Below, one piece after another: positions 5,570 through 13,650 of a stretch of DNA of 14,899 bases; position 1 is the first letter of the stretch, and each line of letters begins with the position of its first letter. A model generated the notes under the pieces. That model did not search any database and was not told the DNA's origin. It saw only the letters and a program-made list of their open reading frames with translations. This DNA comes from an uncultured Bacteroidota bacterium (GTDB lineage Bacteria > Bacteroidota > Bacteroidia > Chitinophagales > Chitinophagaceae): positions 1 through 14,899 of the forward strand of contig CAINEG010000136.1 of NCBI GenBank assembly GCA_903847655.1, written 5' to 3'. Both the position numbers and the translations under genes were made by a program.

Positions 5570-8500
5570 ATGAATTTCAAAATTGTTAAGTCCACATTTG
5601 TTGGACTATTCCTTGGCTTGCTTGTGATCAATGCGCAAGCACAGAACAAAACAGTTACAGGTAAGGTTTTAGATGCAAAAGACGGTTCACCAATTGCTGC
5701 AGCTTCTGTTGTAGTTAAAGGTGCATCAGTAGGAACCAAAACTACTGCTGACGGTTCTTTTGCTATTACTATTCCTACTACTGTAGCAAAATTAGTGATC
5801 TCTTCTGTAGGTTACTCTTCAAGAGAAGTAGATGCTACAGGTAACATCGCAGTTTCCTTAAACCAAACTAGCAACCAACTGAATGAAGTGGTCGTAGTAG
5901 GTTACGGTACGCGTAAAGTAAAAGACGCGACTGGATCAGTGGTTTCTTTGGGTGAGAAATCCTTTAACAAAGGGGTGATCGCATCTCCAGAGGAATTATT
6001 GCAAGGTCGTACAGCTGGTGTTAACGTAACTAGCAATTCTGGTGAACCAGGAGGTGCTATCAACGTAACCATTAGAGGTACTTCTTCTGTAAGAAGTAAC
6101 AACAACCCATTATATGTGGTTGATGGTGTGCCTTTATATGGTGGTGGAATGACAGGTTCTGGTATTTCTGTTGAAGGTTCAACTACAGCAAGAAACCCAT
6201 TGTCTTTCATCAACCCAAATGATATTGAAAACATCTCTATCTTAAAAGATGCATCTTCTGCAGCTATTTATGGAGCAAGAGGTGCGAATGGAGTAGTTTT
6301 AATTACTACTAAATCTGGTAAAGGTAAACCAAGCTTAACTTTCAATACTACTACTAGTGTTGCTACTACAGCTGCTCGTTATGACCTTGCTAGCCCACAA
6401 GAATTTATGTATGGTATCAAGAAGACATTAGCAGATGCTGGAATTGATGTTACAGGCGTAGGTGGTAACGATAAAGGTTACAATACTGACTGGCAAGATC
6501 AAGTTTTCAGAACAGCAGTATCTAAGAGCTACAACTTAGCTTGGGGATACTCTAATGCAAAAACTTCTTTGAAATTAAACGGTTCATTTGACGACCAACA
6601 AGGTATCGTTAAAACGCAAGATTTAAATAGAATGACTTTTGGTTTGAAATATTCTAACCAATTAACTTCTCGTTTAAAATTAGACGTTACAGTGAATAAG
6701 TCTTCTGTTAAAAACAGATATGCTCAAGTAACCAATAATGCTGGATACCAAGGATCTTTGATTGGTGCAATGATTAGCTACAATCCTACTTTCCCGGTAT
6801 ACAATGCTGATGGTTCTTGGTTCGACAATCAAGATGGAAACAGAAACCCTGTTGCTATTTTAGAAGGTTACAATGATAAAGATACTTATAGCAAATTATT
6901 GACTAACGTGTCTTTATCTTATAAGTTGTCAACCAATTTGACTTACAAACTTATTTATGGTATTGAAAATGGCCAAACAGAGCGTTATACTTTTCAATCA
7001 CCTAATATGTCATCTGCATATGGTCAAGGGATCATTAATATCCGCGGTAAAAACTACCAAGGTAGTGATATCGGTGGACATGGTAGAGCTGCACAACAAT
7101 TCTTAAATCAAAATTCAGCAGTGATCGAACACACTTTGAACTATGATAAAACATATAAGAATGGCAACAACTTGCAAGTATTAGCAGCATTCTCTTATCA
7201 AAAAACAACTGACTACTACAGAGCTAAACAAGCTTGGGGCGTAGCAGGTACAACCTCATTGAAAACTAGCTGGGATTCTTATACAGGTGGAAAAACAGAT
7301 GAGTATGGAGATAGTACACAAGTGGAATTACAATCTTATTTCTCTCGTGTAAACTATACTATGAAAGACAAATACATCCTTTCTGCTTTGGCTAGAATTG
7401 ATGGTTCTTCTAAATTAAGTGCTGGTCACAAATACGGTACTTTCCCTGCATTTGGTTTCAAATGGAGAATCTTAGAAGAAAAATTTGCTCAAAACACTTT
7501 GGGTAAAATCTTCTCAAACTTTGATGCAAGATTAAACTATGGATCTACAGGTAACCAAGAGTTCCCTGCTTATGCTTCATTGGCGATTCAAAGTAAAGAT
7601 TTCAATGGTAACACTTCAGTGAATACCAACTCAAACCCTAATTTGAAATGGGAAACTACCACCACTACTGGTCTTGGTATCGATTTCACTATGTTCAATG
7701 GTCGTTTGAACGGTACTGTTGATTATTTCAAGAAATCTACTAAAGACTTATTATTCTTAATTAGCTATCCTCAACCAGCAGCTTCTGCTGATCGTTGGGT
7801 TAACTTACCTGGTACTGTTGATAATACAGGTTGGGAATTCAGCATAGATTATCAATTAGTTCGTCCAGCTTACAAAGGTGCTTTCGGATGGGATGTTGCT
7901 TACAACATGTCATTCTTGAAAAATAACATTTCTGGATTTGGTTCAACTGTAGTAAATACAGGTGGAGTAAATGGTCAAGGTTTGTCTGGTGCTTATGCTC
8001 AAACAATCAGAGACGGTTCTCCTTTGTTCACTTTCGTGATGCCTACTTTCTTAAGATTTGACGCTTATGGAAATGGTGTTTATGCAAATGGTTCAAAAGA
8101 CGAATTACAAGGAAGTGCATTACCTACATTTAACGCAGGTTTAACCAACAGTTTTTCTTACAAAAAATTAACTGCTAGTTTATTCTTTAATGCAGTAACT
8201 GGTTTCTATGTGTATAACAACACTGCGAATGCCTTATTGTTAAAGGGTAGCTTGAAAACAGCGCATAACGTAACAAGAGATATTATTTATAATATCGAGA
8301 ACTCTATCAACCCAGGTAACGTTTCTTCACGTTTCTTGGAGAAAGGAGATTATATTCGTTTAGCCAATGCAAGTATTGCTTATGCAGTAGATGTTAAACC
8401 AGGTTCTTTCATTAAAGGATTGAACTTAACATTGTCTGGACAAAACTTAGCATTGTTTACTAAATATTCTGGACTAGATCCTGAAGTAAACGTTGATCAT

Positions 8501-8590
8501 AGCCTTAATGGTGTTCCATCAAGAGGTTTTGATTATACAGCCACTCCAAGAGCTAGAACTATCACTTTAGGACTTAACGCACGCTTTTAA
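5570..8590 (+). CDS. SusC/RagA-family TonB-linked outer-membrane transporter
   Basis: Outer-membrane beta-barrel porin that, with its SusD partner, imports an oligomeric or bulky substrate using TonB energy. The ATG at 5570 is chosen because it starts directly before the signal peptide (about 1-24, cleavage after AQA); an in-frame TTG at 5561 adds only three residues. The mature protein has a carboxypeptidase-regulatory-like domain (about 28-97), a TonB-box-like NEVVVVGYG (105-113), and a plug domain (about 115-245) with LYVVDGVPL and AIYGARGANGVVLI. The barrel follows, ending in aromatic Phe1006. At 1006 aa it is full length for the shorter members. SusD follows 20 bp later. GGT, GCT, ACT and TCT codons dominate, unlike mnmE or the downstream lipoproteins, suggesting high expression. 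The substrate is not identifiable. Confidence 0.96.
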   Translation: MNFKIVKSTFVGLFLGLLVINAQAQNKTVTGKVLDAKDGSPIAAASVVVKGASVGTKTTADGSFAITIPTTVAKLVISSVGYSSREVDATGNIAVSLNQTSNQLNEVVVVGYGTRKVKDATGSVVSLGEKSFNKGVIASPEELLQGRTAGVNVTSNSGEPGGAINVTIRGTSSVRSNNNPLYVVDGVPLYGGGMTGSGISVEGSTTARNPLSFINPNDIENISILKDASSAAIYGARGANGVVLITTKSGKGKPSLTFNTTTSVATTAARYDLASPQEFMYGIKKTLADAGIDVTGVGGNDKGYNTDWQDQVFRTAVSKSYNLAWGYSNAKTSLKLNGSFDDQQGIVKTQDLNRMTFGLKYSNQLTSRLKLDVTVNKSSVKNRYAQVTNNAGYQGSLIGAMISYNPTFPVYNADGSWFDNQDGNRNPVAILEGYNDKDTYSKLLTNVSLSYKLSTNLTYKLIYGIENGQTERYTFQSPNMSSAYGQGIINIRGKNYQGSDIGGHGRAAQQFLNQNSAVIEHTLNYDKTYKNGNNLQVLAAFSYQKTTDYYRAKQAWGVAGTTSLKTSWDSYTGGKTDEYGDSTQVELQSYFSRVNYTMKDKYILSALARIDGSSKLSAGHKYGTFPAFGFKWRILEEKFAQNTLGKIFSNFDARLNYGSTGNQEFPAYASLAIQSKDFNGNTSVNTNSNPNLKWETTTTTGLGIDFTMFNGRLNGTVDYFKKSTKDLLFLISYPQPAASADRWVNLPGTVDNTGWEFSIDYQLVRPAYKGAFGWDVAYNMSFLKNNISGFGSTVVNTGGVNGQGLSGAYAQTIRDGSPLFTFVMPTFLRFDAYGNGVYANGSKDELQGSALPTFNAGLTNSFSYKKLTASLFFNAVTGFYVYNNTANALLLKGSLKTAHNVTRDIIYNIENSINPGNVSSRFLEKGDYIRLANASIAYAVDVKPGSFIKGLNLTLSGQNLALFTKYSGLDPEVNVDHSLNGVPSRGFDYTATPRARTITLGLNARF

Positions 8591-8610
8591 TTTTTTAAAT
8601 AATAATACAC

Positions 8611-10185
8611 ATGAAAAATAATTTTATCAAACAAACGGCCATCTATGTAGGTGCTTTTGCACTTTGCATTGGACAGGTATCTTGTTCTAAGTTAGACGAG
8701 AAAGTGTTTGGTTCTAAGTCAGTGGCTACTGCCTCTGCTGGATCTAATTCAGCTGACTTGAATTCAGTTTATGGTAAATTAAATGAATTAGCAGGTCAGG
8801 GTAACTGGTTTGCATTTCAAGAACATTCTACCGACGAATTACTAGGCCCAACCCGTGGTACTGACTGGGATGATTTCGGTACTTGGAGAAAAATCCATTT
8901 ACACGCAGTAGATGGTGCACACAATCAATTGTATGACACTTGGAACGGCTTAAATGGTGCTTTGTTCGCGGCTACTTTAGTGGCTGAGAAAAGTACTGGC
9001 GCTGCTCAAATAGAAGGTAAATTTTTGAGAGCTTTTATTGCTACTCAAGTAATGGACTTGTTTGGTCAAGTGCCTTATCGTTCTGCTACTGCAGGTCCAG
9101 ATGATATACCAGAAGTAAAAACAAGAGCAGCTGCTTTTGATTGGATCTTGGCTGATGTTGATGCTGCTATTGCTGGTTTACCAGATTTTGGTACAGGTAG
9201 CGATAACCATAAAGCAAACAAACAAGCAGCTCAATTTTTAAAAGCTAGATTGTTATTGAACAAAGCAGTATACAAAGCAGCTCCAGCTACTCCAGCAGGA
9301 CCTTATACTTTTGCTGCTGCTGATATGAATACAGTAATTAGCTTGGTAGATGCAATCACTGCTAAAGGATTCAAATTATCTAAAGCATATTGGGATAACT
9401 TTAAATGGGACAACAACACAGCTTCAACTGAGTTGATCTTATCTAGAGCAACCAATGGTGCTGGTAATAAAAATCAAACAGGTGGTAATGCAGACGTTAC
9501 TTGGGCTACAGGTATGGGAACGCATTACAACCAAGCATTTTCTGGTTGGAATGGTTTCACAACTACTTCTGATTTTTACAATTCTTTCGAAGAAGCGGAT
9601 GCTAGAAGATATACTGCTTTACCATTAATGACAGAATTGTCTGGTTTCAATGCAGGTTTCTTAGCTGGCCAACAATACAAATATGACAACGGAACTAAAG
9701 TAATGGTAAAAGACCGTTCTGGTTCACCATTGATTTTTACTCCTGACGTAAGTTTGTTCTTCTCTACAGAAGCAAAAGGTATCAGAACTATGAAATATCC
9801 TTTGAAAGGAGATCAAATGAGTTTCAATGCCGAAAATGAATTCGTTTTGATGCGTTATTCTGATGCAGTACTTATGAAGGCTGAAGCTATTTTAAGAGGC
9901 GGAACTGCTACTAACAATGAAACAGCGCTTTCTATTGTGAATGCCATCAGAGCTCGTTCTGCTGCCACTAAATTAGCTGCAGTTACTTTAACTGATATCT
10001 TAGCTGAAAGAGGTCGTGAATTGTACCTTGAAGCAGTAAGAAGACCAGATATGATTCGTTTTGGTGTATTCAACAACCCAGTTGTTGAAAGACCAGCTAA
10101 ATCTGATGGTTTCAGAGTGGTTTATCCTATACCTAACCAAGCAGTTTCTTCTAATCCAAATTTGAAGCAAAACTTCGGTTACTAA
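8611..10185 (+). CDS. RagB/SusD-family nutrient-uptake outer-membrane lipoprotein
   Basis: Surface lipoprotein that caps the SusC porin and captures substrate. The 524-aa product begins with a lipoprotein signal ending in QVSC; Cys25 is the likely lipidated residue and is followed by SKLDE, whose acidic residues resemble a surface-export signal. The helical TPR-like SusD fold is supported by FLRAFIATQVMDLFGQVPY (about 137-155). The C-terminal half has RYSDAVLMKAEAI, ERGRELYLEAVRRPDMIRFG and the family ending YPIPNQAVSSNPNLKQNFGY. It lies 20 bp after the SusC-like gene, shares its codon bias, and is followed by a strong terminator, so susC and susD form the core transcript. No SusE/F or glycoside hydrolase follows in the window, so the substrate class is not fixed. 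Confidence 0.95.
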   Translation: MKNNFIKQTAIYVGAFALCIGQVSCSKLDEKVFGSKSVATASAGSNSADLNSVYGKLNELAGQGNWFAFQEHSTDELLGPTRGTDWDDFGTWRKIHLHAVDGAHNQLYDTWNGLNGALFAATLVAEKSTGAAQIEGKFLRAFIATQVMDLFGQVPYRSATAGPDDIPEVKTRAAAFDWILADVDAAIAGLPDFGTGSDNHKANKQAAQFLKARLLLNKAVYKAAPATPAGPYTFAAADMNTVISLVDAITAKGFKLSKAYWDNFKWDNNTASTELILSRATNGAGNKNQTGGNADVTWATGMGTHYNQAFSGWNGFTTTSDFYNSFEEADARRYTALPLMTELSGFNAGFLAGQQYKYDNGTKVMVKDRSGSPLIFTPDVSLFFSTEAKGIRTMKYPLKGDQMSFNAENEFVLMRYSDAVLMKAEAILRGGTATNNETALSIVNAIRARSAATKLAAVTLTDILAERGRELYLEAVRRPDMIRFGVFNNPVVERPAKSDGFRVVYPIPNQAVSSNPNLKQNFGY

Positions 10186-10208
10186 TTTAATAGTTTAACT
10201 ATTTATAC

Positions 10209-10243
10209 AGCGCCTCCTCATTTTGAGGGGGCGCTTTTTTTTT
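10209..10243 (+). terminator. Rho-independent terminator after the susC/susD-like pair
   Basis: A 12-bp stem pairs 10209-10220 (AGCGCCTCCTCA) with 10224-10235 (TGAGGGGGCGCT), with one G-T wobble and a 3-nt loop. A run of nine T follows (10235-10243). It starts 24 bp after the susD-like stop. Confidence 0.93.
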
Positions 10244-10320
10244 GTCCTGAATGAGGTATTCAAATAAGGGAATAAAGGCAAGATGTCGTATTTTTATTGA
10301 TCCTTTTAGAGGTCAAGCCT

Positions 10321-13300
10321 ATGCAAAATTGTACCCATAAATTTGTTTTTGTTTTTTTAATTGTTGGTCTGCTTTCTGCATGCCAAACGAAGCCATCCAC
10401 AGCATTGTTTGAAAAAATGGACCAAACAGGTATTCAGTTTACCAATACGGTGGTCGATGACAAGGAGAATAATATTTTCAAGTACCGTAATTTTTACAAT
10501 GGGGCCGGAGTGGGTATTGGCGACATTAACAATGATGGGCTGCCAGATGTTTTTTTTACTGCGAACCAAGGTGCGAACAAATTATTCTTAAACAAAGGCG
10601 ATTTTAAATTTGAGGACATTTCCACGAAAGCTGGTTTTATAGCTAAACAACAATGGAGTACTGGCGTCACCATGGTGGACATCAATCATGACGGTTGGTT
10701 GGACATTTATGTTTGCAATGCAGGTAATATGATGCATCCAGAACTTCGAAAAAATCAGTTGTTTATCAATAACCACGATTTAACTTTCACAGACAGTGCT
10801 ACAGCCTATGGCTTAGACAACGATGGTTATACTACCCATGCTTCCTTTTTTGATTATGATATGGATGGAGACTTAGATTGTTTCATGGTCAACAATAGCC
10901 CCATTCCTGTCAATACATTGAATTATGGCAATGCGCGCGATATTAGGGCAGAGAATGCTAACGTAGCAGATTTCTTAAAAGGGGGAGGGGATCATTTATA
11001 TAAAAATGACCATGGGCGTTTTGTAGAAGTATCTAAAGATGCGGGTATACATGGTTCCCTGATCAGCTTTGGCTTGGGCGTTACCGTTGGAGATGTGAAT
11101 GGAGATGGATGGCCCGATGTGTATGTGTCCAATGATTTTTTTGAAAGAGATTATTTGTACATCAATCAAAAAAATGGAAGCTTCAAAGACGAATTAGAAA
11201 AATATACCGAGCACAACAGCATCGCTTCCATGGGTACGGACATGGCCGATATCAACAACGATGGGTATCCAGATATATTTACCACAGAGATGTTGCCTGA
11301 TGAGGAGCAAAGATTAAAAACAACCACTTCCTTTGACAATATAGACATCTACCGATTAAAAGTAGCCAGTGGATTTTACCATCAGTTCATGCACAATGCT
11401 TTGCAATTAAACAATAAGAATGGAAAATTCAAAGAGGTAGCCCATTATTCAGGCGTAGAAGCCAGTGATTGGAGTTGGGGGGAAATGATTTTTGATGCAG
11501 ACAATGATGGCTACAATGATATTTATGTAAGCAATGGTATTTACAGAGATTTAACCAATCAAGACTTCATTGATTTTTTCGCGAACAACATGATTCAGAA
11601 AATGGTGTTGACGGGTAAGAAAGAAGAAATCAGTAGTATCATCAGTAAGATGAGTTCACAGCCCATTGCCAATAAAATGTTTCACAATAATGGCGATTTA
11701 AGTTTTAAAGAATCGGCCAAAGATTGGGGCTTGGCTATACCAAGTTTTTCCAATGGGGCTGCTTATGGCGATTTAAACAACGATGGGGCTTTAGACATGG
11801 TGGTCAACAACAATAATATGCCTGCTTTTATTTTTAAAAATAACAGCAGAACGGTTAATAAAAATCATTATCTAAGTATTCAGCTACAAGGTTTGGCGAA
11901 AAATACGAATGCCGTTGGCGCCAAAATAAATTTGTATCTACAAGGACAAATTTTAAGCAAGGAACTAATTCCAGCAAGAGGATTTCAATCTTCTGTGGAT
12001 TATAAACAAGTTTTTGGCTTAGGAAAAAACACAAAGGTAGATTCTGTAAAAATTATATGGCCAAATCTTACGCAATCTGTTTTTTCTATTCAGAAAATTG
12101 ATACGGTCTATCATTTCAATCAAAACAATACAACAAGTACACCCTTAAGGATAAATACACTTGCATCTAAACCATTAATGGTAGAAGAAGTGGCCAATTT
12201 TGACCGACATGTAGAAAACGACCATGTGGACTTTTATGCAGAAAGAATTATTCCAAGAATGTTGTCTCAAGAAGGCCCAAGAGCTAGCAGTGGAGATGTC
12301 AATGGAGATGGTTTATTGGACGTATTTATTGGAGGGGCTGCCGGGAAAGGCGGTGCTATTTATATACAAAACAAAGAAGGGCAATTTATAAAAAAAGCCA
12401 CCCCTGCCTTTGACCCCTTTAAAAATTTCGAAGATGTGGCTGCTGATTTTTTTGATGCAGACAAGGATACAGATTTAGATTTATTGATTGGTGCTGGTGG
12501 CAATGACCGTTTACCCAATAGTGGAGAATTAAATCACCGTTTGTTTTTAAACGATGGCAAAGGAAATTTCACTTATAAAGAAAATGCTTTCCCCAATTTC
12601 TCTTACAATACGGGTGTGCTCTTATCCTTTGACCTAGATGGGGATGGAGACTTAGATATTTTTGCAGGTGCCAGAAATACACCCTTTAAATATGGGGTAA
12701 GTCCAGCAAGTAGTATCTACATCAATGATGGCAAAGGAAATTTTACAGAACAAACCAATAGCATAGCGCCTAGTTTTTCAAGCTTAGGCATGGTGACTGC
12801 TGCGGTATGGGGCGATGTAATGGGTAAGCATAAAAATCAATTGGTGGTGGTGGGTGATTACATGTATCCTGCTATTTATTCCTACAGCAATGGCCAACTT
12901 GTAGAAGAAAAATCTAATTTGATGGATTTGTTTGGTTGGTGGCAAAGTATAAAAATTAGCGATTTGGATGGGGATGGCAAGATGGATTTGATCTTGGGCA
13001 ATATGGGAGAGAATGGTTATTTGAAACCTAATCCTACTGCGCCAGTTAAATTATGGATGTATGATTTTGATGGCAATGAAAGCTTGGATAAGATTTTGAC
13101 AAGAAGTATAGGAGGCAAAGACTATACTGTTTTCTTAAAAGCAGAAATGCAAGAGCAAGTGCCCTTGATCAAAAAAGAAAATTTAAATTACAAAGATTAC
13201 GCGGCTAAAACTTTTCAAGAATTATTTAGTCCCGACAGCATCAAAAAGGCAAAACTTAAAATGTATAATTTTACTTCCTCTGTGATAGCCTGGGGTAAGG

Positions 13301-13650
13301 GCAATGGACAATTTGATATTCAAAGACTACCCGCCGAAGTGCAATACTCTTCATTGAATGCGATCCTTGCATTAGATGTAAATGGAGACCATCAGCTTGA
13401 CTTGGTGATGGGAGGCAATCAGTTTGGATTTATTCCGCAATTTGGAAGATTGGATGCCAACTATGGGCTTGTTTTAATGAACAAAGGCAAAAGAAAGTTT
13501 GAAGTATTAGAGGATAAAGTTTCAGGCTTGTCCATTACCGGTCAGGTAAAAGATATCTTATCCTTGCCCAATAAAAAAAATCCAAGGGTCTTGTTTATTC
13601 GTAACGACGATTTCCCTGTACTCATGAATATTGATGCCCATTTCAAATGA
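10321..13650 (+). CDS. VCBS/FG-GAP repeat lipoprotein with central ASPIC/UnbV domain (CRTAC1-like)
   Basis: Large calcium-binding lipoprotein, 1109 aa, of unestablished function, probably at the outer membrane. The ATG at 10321 is preferred over an in-frame TTG at 10297 because it directly precedes the signal peptide; LLSAC gives lipidated Cys21. Thirteen DxDxDG-type calcium-loop motifs are seen. Seven precede the central domain, starting at Asp68, 120, 178, 258, 310, 392 and 484. Six follow it, starting at Asp659, 712, 771, 881, 915 and 1019; of these 712, 915 and 1019 are degenerate. Between them, about 515-590, is an ASPIC/UnbV domain (NAVGAKINLYL, ARGFQSSVDYKQVFGLG, VKIIWP). This suggests two beta-propellers joined by ASPIC. 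Such proteins are often labelled RNA-binding in databases, with no support here. It overlaps the next paralogue by ATGA. Confidence 0.93.
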   Translation: MQNCTHKFVFVFLIVGLLSACQTKPSTALFEKMDQTGIQFTNTVVDDKENNIFKYRNFYNGAGVGIGDINNDGLPDVFFTANQGANKLFLNKGDFKFEDISTKAGFIAKQQWSTGVTMVDINHDGWLDIYVCNAGNMMHPELRKNQLFINNHDLTFTDSATAYGLDNDGYTTHASFFDYDMDGDLDCFMVNNSPIPVNTLNYGNARDIRAENANVADFLKGGGDHLYKNDHGRFVEVSKDAGIHGSLISFGLGVTVGDVNGDGWPDVYVSNDFFERDYLYINQKNGSFKDELEKYTEHNSIASMGTDMADINNDGYPDIFTTEMLPDEEQRLKTTTSFDNIDIYRLKVASGFYHQFMHNALQLNNKNGKFKEVAHYSGVEASDWSWGEMIFDADNDGYNDIYVSNGIYRDLTNQDFIDFFANNMIQKMVLTGKKEEISSIISKMSSQPIANKMFHNNGDLSFKESAKDWGLAIPSFSNGAAYGDLNNDGALDMVVNNNNMPAFIFKNNSRTVNKNHYLSIQLQGLAKNTNAVGAKINLYLQGQILSKELIPARGFQSSVDYKQVFGLGKNTKVDSVKIIWPNLTQSVFSIQKIDTVYHFNQNNTTSTPLRINTLASKPLMVEEVANFDRHVENDHVDFYAERIIPRMLSQEGPRASSGDVNGDGLLDVFIGGAAGKGGAIYIQNKEGQFIKKATPAFDPFKNFEDVAADFFDADKDTDLDLLIGAGGNDRLPNSGELNHRLFLNDGKGNFTYKENAFPNFSYNTGVLLSFDLDGDGDLDIFAGARNTPFKYGVSPASSIYINDGKGNFTEQTNSIAPSFSSLGMVTAAVWGDVMGKHKNQLVVVGDYMYPAIYSYSNGQLVEEKSNLMDLFGWWQSIKISDLDGDGKMDLILGNMGENGYLKPNPTAPVKLWMYDFDGNESLDKILTRSIGGKDYTVFLKAEMQEQVPLIKKENLNYKDYAAKTFQELFSPDSIKKAKLKMYNFTSSVIAWGKGNGQFDIQRLPAEVQYSSLNAILALDVNGDHQLDLVMGGNQFGFIPQFGRLDANYGLVLMNKGKRKFEVLEDKVSGLSITGQVKDILSLPNKKNPRVLFIRNDDFPVLMNIDAHFK

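Noticed and set aside
10297..10320. Upstream TTG start for the first VCBS lipoprotein
   Set aside because: It would add eight residues including an acidic one before the signal peptide; the ATG at 10321 gives a normal lipoprotein signal of 20 residues before Cys21.
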